A DNA stretch of 22,727 nt from Legionellales bacterium UBA4722 (GTDB lineage Bacteria; Pseudomonadota; Gammaproteobacteria; DSM-16500). Position 1 is the stretch's first letter; the number at the start of each line of letters is the position of its first letter. A program made the position numbers and the translations under genes. The notes under the pieces were generated by a model. The model was not told the DNA's origin, did no database searches, and was given only the letters and a program-made list of their open reading frames with translations. Shown piece by piece: positions 14,884 to 22,629 of this stretch. The stretch lies in assembly GCA_002404295.1 (NCBI GenBank), contig DHJK01000101.1, positions 11,880 to 34,606 of the forward strand, written 5' to 3'.

Positions 14884-15742
14884 TCACATAAGATTCCATA
14901 TCAATCCAATACGTCAAATTAAATTTTTTCAAATTATGGCGTGTGTCAGTTTACTTATTTTTGGGTTACTAAATGGTTGCTCCACTGCTAGACGGGATGG
15001 CCCACCTTCATATGATGTCGATGTGTCTGGCATTCCTGATGCTGTGCCTAAAGTTGAGCGTCTTAGTAGGGCTGGTAATAAGCCTTATACTGTTTTTGGT
15101 AAGAAATATCATGTTATGTCTTCTAGTAAAAATTACGAGCAGCGTGGCATCGCTTCGTGGTATGGCACTAAGTTTCATGGGCATTATACATCAAACGGTG
15201 AACGCTATAACATGTTGGCAATGACCGCTGCGCATAAAACCTTGCCTCTTCCTACATATGTGGAAGTCACCAATTTAAAAAACGGTCGAAAGGTCGTTGT
15301 TAAAGTCACTGATCGTGGTCCGTTTGAAAATAATCGACTCATTGATTTGTCTTATACAGCAGCGAAGAAACTTGGCATGGTAGGCCATGGAACTGCGTTT
15401 GTAGATGTAAAAGCAATCGATCCTTTACGCTATGATCGAAACAATCATAATAATGATCCTTTATTCTTGGCAAGCGATACGCCACAAAAAATGATAACAC
15501 CACATTATTCTCGCCCTAATGCGCATCCGACCTATATTCGAGTGGGGGCGTTTCGTAATAAGGTATATGCAGAAAAATTACAGAAGCGCTTAACGCCTGT
15601 GATCGGATCGCCTGTCTATATCACGCGGGTTGCTCATTCAAATAATTTATACCGTGTGCAGATTGGGCCGGTGCATGATGCGATTCGAGTTGCGCAGATT
15701 AATAGGCAGCTGAGATCGATGGGGATTAAGAGTTTGGTGTAG
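14876..15742 (+). CDS. rlpA: RlpA septal-ring lytic transglycosylase lipoprotein with SPOR domain
   Basis: A 288-residue outer-membrane lipoprotein. The signal peptide ends in the lipobox LNGC with lipidated Cys35. The double-psi beta-barrel domain covers about 90-180 and begins with RGIASWYGTKFHG. The residues known to matter in Pseudomonas RlpA are conserved with the same spacing: E109, H120 and D146 (11 and 26 apart), in NGE, AAHK and TDRGPF. A SPOR domain at about 218-288 (YIRVGAF to VQIGPV) should bind denuded glycan strands at the septum. RlpA in Pseudomonas cleaves such strands; catalytic activity here is inferred from the intact residues. The start overlaps the end of mltB, with GGGAG at 14861-14865. 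dacA, which often follows rlpA in related clusters, is absent. Confidence 0.94.
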   Translation: MIDHIRFHINPIRQIKFFQIMACVSLLIFGLLNGCSTARRDGPPSYDVDVSGIPDAVPKVERLSRAGNKPYTVFGKKYHVMSSSKNYEQRGIASWYGTKFHGHYTSNGERYNMLAMTAAHKTLPLPTYVEVTNLKNGRKVVVKVTDRGPFENNRLIDLSYTAAKKLGMVGHGTAFVDVKAIDPLRYDRNNHNNDPLFLASDTPQKMITPHYSRPNAHPTYIRVGAFRNKVYAEKLQKRLTPVIGSPVYITRVAHSNNLYRVQIGPVHDAIRVAQINRQLRSMGIKSLV

Positions 15743-15771
15743 ATGTAACTAGATGTATTATTTTTGCGAAC

Positions 15772-15818
15772 GCTGCTTAGGACACCTCTCCCCTTGTGGG
15801 AGAGGTGTCCTAAGCAGC
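15772..15818. terminator. Perfect 21-bp stem-loop after rlpA (dispersed repeat, possible terminator)
   Basis: Arms 15772-15792 and 15798-15818 (GCTGCTTAGGACACC... facing its exact complement) are perfectly paired for 21 bases around the loop CTTGT. There is no immediate T-run; a T7 stretch begins 16 bases later at about 15834. It probably ends the mrdA-rlpA transcript or protects its 3' end. Half of the same repeat is found at bases 1-23, so it is a dispersed element rather than a gene-specific terminator. Confidence 0.75.
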
Positions 15819-15875
15819 AATCAATAGTAAATAATTTTTTTAAATGTTTGATTAAACCGCACAAGGAGCCGCAAA

Positions 15876-17234
15876 GTGCTAACCCTTCTAATCTCCATCC
15901 TCGGCATCATCCTCACCATTTTCCTCATCGTTGGCATACACGAATTCGGCCATTTCATTGTTGCCCGCTTAATGGGTATCAAAGTACTCCGATTCTCCTT
16001 AGGCTTCGGCAAAGCCCTCTTCAAATGGCAAGACAAAAAAGGCACTGAATTCGTATTAGCTGCAATCCCCTTAGGCGGCTATGTGAAAATGCTAGATGAA
16101 ACCGAAGACAAAGTGCCTGTCAATGAATTACATCTCGCCTTTAATCGACAACCGCTCTATAAAAAAATAGCAGTAGTCATCGCAGGCCCCCTCACTAATT
16201 TTATATTTGCTTTTGTCTTATACTGGCTCCTCTTTGTTATTGGTTTCACAACGTTCACACCCATCATCGGAAAGGTGATACCCCACTCTATCGCAGCACA
16301 AGCGGGGCTTAAACCACAAGATGAAATTCTTAGCCTCAACAATAAAACCACCAACGACTGGAATGCAGTCGTGTTTCGCCTTATGTCTTATCTAGGCGAA
16401 GAAGCACAAGTAAAAATGACAACTCAAGCCTTACATTCTCACTCACCTCAGGAACACACGCTTGATCTCACAACCTGGAAAATGAATGATCTAAAGCCTG
16501 ACCCACTCGGCAGCTTAGGCATTGAACCCTATCAACCTGACATCCCTCTTATCATAGGTATGTTGCAACCTAATTCACCTGCCAGCAAATCAGGTCTGCA
16601 AATTAACGACGTTATTTTATCTATTGATCATCAACGCATTAACAATTGGGAACAGCTCATCACACTGATAACAACCCACCCTGCAGAAACATTGATGTTC
16701 ACGATCAAACGTAAAGCAAAAACGATTTCTATACCTGTCACTACCGGTTATAAGCGAAGCGGCTTGTTTCAAAAACAAGGATTCATTGGGATCGCACCCC
16801 AATTCAAATTACCTCCTGAGTTATTGCGTAAAGTCCAATACAGCCCATTAAACGCATTGAAACCCGCCAAACAACAAGTCGTAGATTTCATCTCACTTAA
16901 TTTTACGCTTTTAGGAAAAATGCTAACTGGAAAAATTTCATTACAAGGTTTAGGCGGGCCTATTACTATTTTTGAAAGCGCAGGCACAGCGCTTAATAAT
17001 GGCATCTTGCCATTTATTAGTTTTCTAGCGTTTTTTAGTATTGCAATTGGTGTTATAAATATTATACCCATTCCTGGATTAGACGGGGGGCACGTGCTAA
17101 TTTACTTTATTGAATGTATTATTCAACGACCTTTATCACTACATTTACAAACTCTTTTATTTCGGTTGGGGATTATTTTCTTACTGGTGTTAGTAACGCA
17201 AGCAATAGTCAATGATATGATGCGATTATTTTAA
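15876..17234 (+). CDS. rseP: Site-2 intramembrane zinc protease RseP
   Basis: A 452-residue inner-membrane metalloprotease (S2P family, M50) that cleaves anti-sigma-E factor RseA after DegS, and clears signal-peptide remnants. The zinc motif HEFGH is at 22-26 in the first membrane helix, and the third ligand is D403 in PGLDGGH near the C-terminus, almost exactly at the E. coli positions. Two PDZ domains lie between them (about 128-190, and about 218-290 with SPASKSGLQINDVILSID). The membrane segments around 95-120, 370-395 and 425-445 fit the family. The GTG start is supported by AAGGAG at 15863-15868, seven bases upstream. The usual dxr and bamA neighbours are absent here, so the gene has been relocated or the cluster broken. 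Confidence 0.95.
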   Translation: MLTLLISILGIILTIFLIVGIHEFGHFIVARLMGIKVLRFSLGFGKALFKWQDKKGTEFVLAAIPLGGYVKMLDETEDKVPVNELHLAFNRQPLYKKIAVVIAGPLTNFIFAFVLYWLLFVIGFTTFTPIIGKVIPHSIAAQAGLKPQDEILSLNNKTTNDWNAVVFRLMSYLGEEAQVKMTTQALHSHSPQEHTLDLTTWKMNDLKPDPLGSLGIEPYQPDIPLIIGMLQPNSPASKSGLQINDVILSIDHQRINNWEQLITLITTHPAETLMFTIKRKAKTISIPVTTGYKRSGLFQKQGFIGIAPQFKLPPELLRKVQYSPLNALKPAKQQVVDFISLNFTLLGKMLTGKISLQGLGGPITIFESAGTALNNGILPFISFLAFFSIAIGVINIIPIPGLDGGHVLIYFIECIIQRPLSLHLQTLLFRLGIIFLLVLVTQAIVNDMMRLF

Positions 17235-17241
17235 TAAAGGG

Positions 17242-17697
17242 CTATTTCCTGCCTAATTTAGGAAGAATATACTTTTGTGCAAACGTCTGAGTGCATGCTT
17301 TTTTTGCCGTAGAAACAGCTTTATCTAATGCAGAGGCACGTTCTAAAAAGCCAAACGTTTTCTTTTTTGCCAGCTGATTGCACTCTTTGCGTAACTTCAC
17401 TAATTTTCCATGTAACGCTTCGGCTTTTTTGGGGTCATAATCTTTTTCTGTATCCTTTCTAAGATCTTTGATCATACCTGCAATCTTAGTTGCTCTCGTT
17501 GCTGCATTTTGTTGATCAGTTAAAGACATTATTTTGACCTCGTTCGGGTTGACTCTAACGCCTTCATAATTGTCTTTGCCATCTATAACAGTGATAGTAT
17601 CTTTTAGAAGCATAGGAAATTTTCTAATAATATCTGCTTGCTCTTGCCGTAAACTCTCTATAATTTCAAGCCTTATATCCATTGTTTTGTTTGGCAT
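17242..17697 (-). CDS. Small basic helical protein, function unknown
   Basis: I do not recognise this 151-residue protein. It is Lys-rich and basic and mostly predicted helix, with a long charged helical stretch at about 60-125 (ATRATKIAGMIKDLRKD through LVKLRKECNQLAKKK). It has no signal peptide or membrane segment, and two cysteines (about 107 and 136). The gene ends seven bases from the rseP stop on the opposite strand and has its own promoter. GGAG seven bases before the ATG supports the start; a second ATG at codon 6 is possible. It looks like a real single-gene unit. A host-directed protein or a small nucleic-acid-binding protein would be guesses. Confidence 0.7.
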   Translation of the reverse strand: MPNKTMDIRLEIIESLRQEQADIIRKFPMLLKDTITVIDGKDNYEGVRVNPNEVKIMSLTDQQNAATRATKIAGMIKDLRKDTEKDYDPKKAEALHGKLVKLRKECNQLAKKKTFGFLERASALDKAVSTAKKACTQTFAQKYILPKLGRK

Positions 17698-17735
17698 AAC
17701 TGTACTCCAATTAAAACTGAGTTATCATAAAGGTA

Positions 17736-17764
17736 AGTATAGCATTTATTCAAAATTCTGCTAA
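17736..17764 (-). promoter_or_regulatory. Promoter of the small basic orphan gene
   Basis: On the minus strand TTAGCA (17759-17764) and TATACT (17736-17741) are separated by 17 bases, a fair sigma-70 arrangement. It lies about 40 bases before the start codon of the orphan gene. Confidence 0.5.
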
Positions 17765-17867
17765 AAAAATGCAACAAAGCACTGCCGAGATAACTAAATT
17801 CTGCCTATAAGTTTTTGATTATAAACATTTATCCGCTATCTTCTTAACCGTCAGAATTATTACACTT

Positions 17868-18290
17868 TCAGCCGGAAAGCGTTGTTTTGAGAATTTCCTC
17901 AAGAATAACTTTATTGCCTGCGAGAAATTGAAATTGATTTAATTGATTAATTGAAACCCATTGAACACGTTGACCTTCTAGACCGCTAGGTTCGCCTGTA
18001 AATTCACTCACATGCCAAACATCTAAAATGACATTTTTATCAGAGTAAGCATACTCTAGCTTTAACCACGCTTTAGCGTCACTGATATGTATTCCTACTT
18101 CTTCTAAAAATTCACGCTGAAGAGCTTGAAAGACGCTTTCGTTTGCTTCTAACTTACCCCCTGGAAACTCCCACAGACCACTGTAAGATTTTTCCGGAGG
18201 GCGTTGCGAAATAAGCACTTCACCGCACTCGTTAATCACTACACCTACAGCAACCTGTACTGTAGGGTTACACTTAACTAAAGCTACCAT
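17868..18290 (-). CDS. mutT: MutT-like Nudix hydrolase (8-oxo-dGTP diphosphatase)
   Basis: A 140-residue Nudix protein. MutT hydrolyses 8-oxo-dGTP to the monophosphate and so prevents A:T to C:G mutations. The Nudix box (G-x5-E-x7-REUxEExGU) is complete at residues 45-67, with ESVFQALQREFLEEVGI covering the catalytic helix. LWEFPGGK before it is typical of MutT, and residues 11-32 (VQVAVGVVINECGEVLISQR) form the first strands. The order secA-mutT is the same as in E. coli, which strengthens the call. The ATG at 18290 overlaps the last codons of secA by 17 bases, suggesting translational coupling; an in-frame GTG at 18320 would add ten residues but has no better ribosome site. Confidence 0.9.
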   Translation of the reverse strand: MVALVKCNPTVQVAVGVVINECGEVLISQRPPEKSYSGLWEFPGGKLEANESVFQALQREFLEEVGIHISDAKAWLKLEYAYSDKNVILDVWHVSEFTGEPSGLEGQRVQWVSINQLNQFQFLAGNKVILEEILKTTLSG

Positions 18291-21003
18291 GACACTGTTT
18301 ATACTTCTTGCCAGATCCACAAGGACACACTTCGTTACGCCCTACTTTAGTAGCCGTTGAACGCAGCGGCATTTCAATAACATTGCTGCCTCTGCTGGCT
18401 TGCTCATCCATCTCATTATTATTTTCTAATGTGCTCATGCCTGCATGCTGATATTCCATTTTTATATTTTGTGCCGCGGCACGACGTTGAGCTTCTAGTT
18501 GCTCTACATCCTCTTCTTTACGTACTTCAAATTTACTTAAAACTGAAATAACTTCATAATTTACACGATCTAATAATGTAACAAATAATTCAAACGCTTC
18601 GCGTTTATATTCTTGCTTAGGATTTTTTTGAGCATAGCCACGCAAATGAATGCCTTGTCGTAAATAATCCATAGCGGCTAAATGCTCTCGCCAAAAATTA
18701 TCTAAGGTTTGTAACATCACCGCCTTTTCAAATTGACGAATCACCGCAGAATCAGTTTCTGCTTCTTTCTTTTGATACGTTTCTTTAAAGATACCGTGAA
18801 TACGGTCACGAAGATTTTCTTCATGCAACGCTTCTTCTTTTGATAACCAATCTTGAATAGGTAAAAGCAAATTAAAATCTTTCTCTAGCTGCTGCTCCAA
18901 TCCAGGCACATCCCACTGTTCTTCCAAACTATGCTGCGGAATAAAAGTGCTTATGACACCATCTACCACTTGAGAACGAATAGATTCGATGGTTTCTGCT
19001 ATGCTGTCAGTGGTAAGCAATGCATCGCGCTGACTGTAAATGACTTTACGTTGTTCATTAGCGACATCATCATATTCAAGCAGTTGCTTACGAATATCAA
19101 AGTTATGCGCTTCGACTTTACGCTGTGCATTCTCAATGCTATTGCTTAACAAACGCGATTCAAGCGCAACGCCTTTTTCCATACCGATACGTTTCATAAT
19201 GCCTGTTAAACGTTCGCCGCCAAAAATACGTAGCAGATTATCTTCAAGTGAAAGATAGAAACGTGTTTTACCTGGATCACCTTGTCGACCAGAGCGGCCA
19301 CGTAATTGATTATCAATACGACGTGATTCATGACGTTCTGTACACAGCACATATAAACCACCGGCATTAATGACTTTATCGTGTCGTTGTTGCCATGCTG
19401 CTTTGTGCTTAACGATTTCATCATCTGTTGAATTTTCTAATACTCTTAATTCAGCATTCAAATTACCACCCAACACAATATCAGTGCCTCGACCCGCCAT
19501 ATTGGTTGCAATGGTTACTGCACCCGGACGACCAGCTTCCGCGATGATTTGTGCTTCTTGTTCATGAAATTTAGCATTGAGTACATTGTGTGGGATATTT
19601 TCTTTTCTCAAGAAAGCGGCTAGGTACTCCGATGTTTCAATCGATGTAGTGCCGACTAACACAGGTTGATTTGCTATGCGTGTTTTTTTGATATCGTCTA
19701 CAATGGCTGTAAATTTCTCACCTGCTGACATAAAAACAAAATCAGGTTGATCTTGTCTGATAGTAGGCATATTCGTAGGGAGTACTACCACTTCTAGACC
19801 ATAGATTTGTTGGAATTCATATGCTTCGGTATCAGCAGTACCGGTCATTCCCGACAATTTTTCATACATTCTGAAAAAATTCTGGAAGGTGATAGACGCG
19901 AGCGTTTGATTTTCTTGACGTACCTGCACACCTTCTTTGGCTTCAACGGCTTGATGCAATCCATCAGACCAGCGTCGACCCGGCATTGTACGTCCGGTAT
20001 GCTCATCTACGATGACCACTTCACCGTTTTGAACAATATAATCTACATCACGATGAAAAATAGCATGCCCACGTAAGGCGGCATTTAAGTGATGCATGAG
20101 CATGATATTATTAGCGTCGTAGAGTGACTCTCCTTCACGAATTAATCCTGCTTTAGCAAATAATTCTTCAACGTGTTGATGTCCATCTTCACTCAAAAAT
20201 ACTTGTTTGGATTTTTCATCTACTAAATAATCACCAGGCGCATCTTTGTTTTCTTGTTTAATTAATTCAGGAACGAGCTTATTCACTGCCAAATAGAGCT
20301 CGGCACTGTCTTCTGCTGCACCGGAAATAATAAGGGGTGTGCGCGCTTCATCAATCAAAATAGAATCGACTTCATCCACAATCGCATAATGCAAGGGACG
20401 TTGTACTTTGTCAGCCATTGAAAATGCCATGTTATCGCGTAAATAATCAAAGCCAAATTCATTGTTCGTGCCGTAGGTAATATCTGCAGCATAGGCTTCT
20501 TTTTTCTCTTTGGGGGTCATATTAGGCCCAATAACACCCACGGTGAGACCAAGGAAAGAATAAAGAGGGCCCATCCACTCAGAGTCACGCTTAGCTAAGT
20601 AATCGTTCACTGTGACGATATGCACGCCTTTGCTAAACAACGCATTTAAGTAAGCGGCTAAAGTGGCTACCAATGTCTTACCTTCACCAGTGCGCATTTC
20701 AGCAATACTGCCGTTATTCAAAACCATTGCGCCTAATAATTGCACATCAAAGTGACGCATATTAAATACACGCTTTCCTGCTTCTCGTGCTACAGCAAAT
20801 ACTTCGGGCAATAAATTATCAATTGTTTCGCCTTGCTGCACGCGATTTCGAAATTCGGGTGTTTTATTTTGTAGCTCGGCATCTGTCAGGGCCGCCATCT
20901 GTGGCTCTAAGGCGTTAACCTGAGTCACGACTCCCCACATACGCTTAAGAACACGTTGATTACGACTACCGAATAACTGGTTAAAAATTTGAGTTAAGAT
21001 CAT
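18274..21003 (-). CDS. secA: Protein translocase ATPase SecA
   Basis: Full-length 909-residue SecA, the cytosolic motor that pushes precursors through SecYEG. Walker A is MRTGEGKT (103-110) and Walker B is DEVD (210-213) followed by SILIDEARTPLIISG. The second nucleotide-binding fold contains TNMAGRGTDI and QLRGRSGRQGDPG. The preprotein crosslinking, wing and scaffold domains are of normal length. The C-terminal zinc finger that binds SecB and lipids is intact: C893, C895, C904, H905. Upstream lies dciA in the opposite direction, and downstream mutT overlaps. No strong Shine-Dalgarno is seen before the ATG (only GTGAAAG), and no secM-like arrest peptide gene precedes it, so the SecM regulation known in E. 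coli is not evident here. Confidence 0.99.
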   Translation of the reverse strand: MILTQIFNQLFGSRNQRVLKRMWGVVTQVNALEPQMAALTDAELQNKTPEFRNRVQQGETIDNLLPEVFAVAREAGKRVFNMRHFDVQLLGAMVLNNGSIAEMRTGEGKTLVATLAAYLNALFSKGVHIVTVNDYLAKRDSEWMGPLYSFLGLTVGVIGPNMTPKEKKEAYAADITYGTNNEFGFDYLRDNMAFSMADKVQRPLHYAIVDEVDSILIDEARTPLIISGAAEDSAELYLAVNKLVPELIKQENKDAPGDYLVDEKSKQVFLSEDGHQHVEELFAKAGLIREGESLYDANNIMLMHHLNAALRGHAIFHRDVDYIVQNGEVVIVDEHTGRTMPGRRWSDGLHQAVEAKEGVQVRQENQTLASITFQNFFRMYEKLSGMTGTADTEAYEFQQIYGLEVVVLPTNMPTIRQDQPDFVFMSAGEKFTAIVDDIKKTRIANQPVLVGTTSIETSEYLAAFLRKENIPHNVLNAKFHEQEAQIIAEAGRPGAVTIATNMAGRGTDIVLGGNLNAELRVLENSTDDEIVKHKAAWQQRHDKVINAGGLYVLCTERHESRRIDNQLRGRSGRQGDPGKTRFYLSLEDNLLRIFGGERLTGIMKRIGMEKGVALESRLLSNSIENAQRKVEAHNFDIRKQLLEYDDVANEQRKVIYSQRDALLTTDSIAETIESIRSQVVDGVISTFIPQHSLEEQWDVPGLEQQLEKDFNLLLPIQDWLSKEEALHEENLRDRIHGIFKETYQKKEAETDSAVIRQFEKAVMLQTLDNFWREHLAAMDYLRQGIHLRGYAQKNPKQEYKREAFELFVTLLDRVNYEVISVLSKFEVRKEEDVEQLEAQRRAAAQNIKMEYQHAGMSTLENNNEMDEQASRGSNVIEMPLRSTATKVGRNEVCPCGSGKKYKQCHGSFS

Positions 21004-21121
21004 AGGCTTTCACATTGATTAAGTAGGGAAAAATAGTGTTGAAGCATCACCTATTTTGTTTAAAAAGTCAACCGAATCCCTCAACCATCTTTATCGGCCC
21101 ATGCTCGTGATATTAATTATC

Positions 21122-21232
21122 GTCATTGCGAGCACGAGCGAAGCAACCTAGTCTTTTGAAAGCTGATTAGTACCATCGAGACTCAAAAGCAGCGTTAAAA
21201 GACTAGATTGCTTTGCTCGCGCTCGCAATGAC
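21122..21232. repeat. Inverted-repeat element between secA and dciA
   Basis: Arms 21122-21157 and 21197-21232 are 36 bases each and complementary at 33 positions, around a 39-base centre. Each arm starts with GTCATTGCGAGC and contains CTAGTCTTTT at its inner end. The GTCATTGCGAGC(GAAGC) type of palindrome is familiar from repeats scattered through many bacterial genomes. It lies in the 314-base divergent spacer (21004-21317) that otherwise holds only the start signals of secA and dciA. No flanking target duplication was found. Confidence 0.8.
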
Positions 21233-21281
21233 AATATTGGATGGCACGGGCATAATTGAATCAGTGTAATTCGCCGAGCAA

Positions 21282-21311
21282 TTACCATTTTCCATCAAAT
21301 AAGCTTATACT
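21282..21311 (+). promoter_or_regulatory. dciA promoter, probably giving a leaderless mRNA
   Basis: TTACCA (21282-21287) and TATACT (21306-21311) are 18 bases apart. Only six bases separate the -10 box from the ATG at 21318, so transcription would begin at or next to the start codon. No Shine-Dalgarno sequence is present. Confidence 0.5.
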
Positions 21312-21317
21312 TTCCCA

Positions 21318-21761
21318 ATGGAAAATTCGATCTCACATTACCTCCAACAAGACAGTAAATCACTGGGGAAAATATTGGCCAAAGTAAACCAACTCCAACA
21401 ATGGAACAATTGGTTAAAAGAAAGCCTAGAGCAAGACTCGTTACTACCACAACATTGTTTTATTGTGAGCCTATCAGGTACGTCTCTGATTGTTTTAGCA
21501 GATAACCCCCATTGGGTAACACGTTTTCGTTTTCATATTCCAATGTTATTACCGAAGCTACGAAAATACAGTGACTTCGAAAAAATTCAATCTATTTGCT
21601 GCAAAGTGCAACCTAATTATATTCCCGTTTCGTCTCGTAAAAATCGTGAACCACAGCAAAAGCTCTCGACAAAAAGCGCTGATATCATGCGTGAGACAGC
21701 AAAAAAAGTTGCCGATGAACAGTTGCGAATAGTATTAGAAAAAATTGCGGAAAATTCGTAA
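21318..21761 (+). CDS. dciA: DciA, DUF721 helicase-loading protein
   Basis: A 147-residue member of the DUF721 family. DciA helps load the replicative helicase DnaB and is the ancestral counterpart of DnaC/DnaI in most bacteria. The family's N-terminal KH-like domain is visible at about 12-90: the helix LGKILAKVNQLQQWNNWLKESL, then the strand block HCFIVSLSGTSLIVLADNPHW and the helix VTRFRFHIPMLLPKLRKY. The C-terminal third is basic and probably flexible until a closing helix (about 122-145), as in other DciA proteins. DUF721 genes next to secA, divergent or upstream, are common in Gammaproteobacteria. It is read away from secA. The start is fixed by the lack of upstream in-frame alternatives and by the -10 box close to it. 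Confidence 0.85.
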   Translation: MENSISHYLQQDSKSLGKILAKVNQLQQWNNWLKESLEQDSLLPQHCFIVSLSGTSLIVLADNPHWVTRFRFHIPMLLPKLRKYSDFEKIQSICCKVQPNYIPVSSRKNREPQQKLSTKSADIMRETAKKVADEQLRIVLEKIAENS

Positions 21762-21784
21762 TAGTTAGTCCTACTATCATCATT

Positions 21785-21879
21785 GTTGCGACGTAACAGC
21801 CCACCCCTCCCATCCTCGCGTCGTTATTAAGAGCGAAGCGAAGCAATGACGGCAGTGAGGTGAGGTGTTACGTTGCGAC
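21785..21879. mobile_element. MITE-like palindrome (79 bp) with 8-bp flanking direct repeat
   Basis: The element 21793-21871 begins with GTAACA and ends with TGTTAC; the terminal 15 bases pair at 12 positions. Directly outside both ends stands the same octamer GTTGCGAC (21785-21792 and 21872-21879), which looks like a target duplication from insertion. The middle carries GAGCGAAGCGAAGCAATGAC (21831-21850), akin to the arms of the 21122-21232 element. It codes for nothing and lies between the convergent ends of dciA and the next gene, whose stop codon starts at the base after the right octamer. Confidence 0.55.
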
Positions 21880-22524
21880 TCAGCGTTTACAACGACCACG
21901 CACATAAGAATTTTGAGCTTCCTCACTTTTTTTTATACTCGCTTTCAGCTCTTTAATTATTCCCACCCCTTGAATCTCTCTTAATTGGGATAGCGCTTGC
22001 ATTTCTGACCTTGCTCGCGTACATCCTATATACTTATAGATTATTCTAGACGTTTCATTAGCACTTATTAAGTATGCAAATTGGTAAGGCGTTATGGGTA
22101 TAGGCTCACCTACGACACCCAATATACCAGCTCCGTCAAGATGAATCCTAGCAAGCGTATAATTTCTTTTTAAAAATCCATCCACTAAAGATGATTTATT
22201 TTCAGTGATCGCATTCAAAAACTGAGTGCGCACAATAGCTGGACCACCTGCAAAAACAGTATCTAAGTAAACATCTTCTTTTTTTGCATTTTCCATATCA
22301 CCGGGTTTGAAAAATTTAGAATAGCAGAATTTAATATTCTGATTTATCACCTTATGCTCCGAGGGAGAGGATTGCAAAGAACTTTGTGACGACTGTTGCT
22401 CTCCCGAGGCCATCTGCGATGATGACAGCAATCGTGGCAATGACTCTGATTCAGTATTTTCATCTATATCAACGGTTGGTTTATTCGGAACAACAGAACT
22501 CTTATCATGCAATGATGAAAACAT
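21880..22524 (-). CDS. Orphan protein with Ser-rich N-terminal region, function unknown
   Basis: I do not recognise this protein. From the ATG at 22524 it has 214 residues: a low-complexity, probably disordered Ser/Gln/Glu-rich part (about 1-58) followed by a folded domain with mixed helices and strands (DTVFAGGPAIVRTQF, LARIHLDGAGILGVVG, ITPYQFAYLISA) and a basic C-terminus (VRGRCKR). It has no signal peptide or membrane segment. The start at 22524 is preferred because AAAGGA stands six bases before it; an in-frame ATG at 22602 would add 26 residues but has no ribosome site. It faces dciA and ends against the MITE-like element. The Ser-rich, disordered N-terminus and lack of recognisable domains are compatible with a secreted effector, but nothing shows this. 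Confidence 0.65.
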   Translation of the reverse strand: MFSSLHDKSSVVPNKPTVDIDENTESESLPRLLSSSQMASGEQQSSQSSLQSSPSEHKVINQNIKFCYSKFFKPGDMENAKKEDVYLDTVFAGGPAIVRTQFLNAITENKSSLVDGFLKRNYTLARIHLDGAGILGVVGEPIPITPYQFAYLISANETSRIIYKYIGCTRARSEMQALSQLREIQGVGIIKELKASIKKSEEAQNSYVRGRCKR

Positions 22525-22629
22525 ATTTATTCCTTTCTCACCTAATGTAGCTAACACTGATCTTATTGATATAGATTTTTCAGCTATCGCCTGATCTTGC
22601 ATTTGTTTAATTACGGCTATTATTGTGAC

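Noticed and set aside
14876..15000. MltB itself being a lipoprotein
   Set aside because: The Cys in its signal peptide is preceded by FFN, which is not a lipobox; the clear lipobox LNGC belongs to the following gene, rlpA.
15819..15875. T-rich stretch after the 21-bp hairpin as a classical Rho-independent terminator
   Set aside because: The T-run starts 16 bases after the stem, too far for the standard mechanism, so only a possible terminator role is given.
21004..21110. A secA promoter with TTGACT on the minus strand
   Set aside because: No acceptable -10 box follows at 16-18 bases, so no promoter is annotated.
22525..22602. Upstream ATG (22602) of the Ser-rich orphan as the true start
   Set aside because: There is no Shine-Dalgarno before it, while the internal ATG at 22524 has a strong AAAGGA at ideal spacing. 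It is kept as an alternative.
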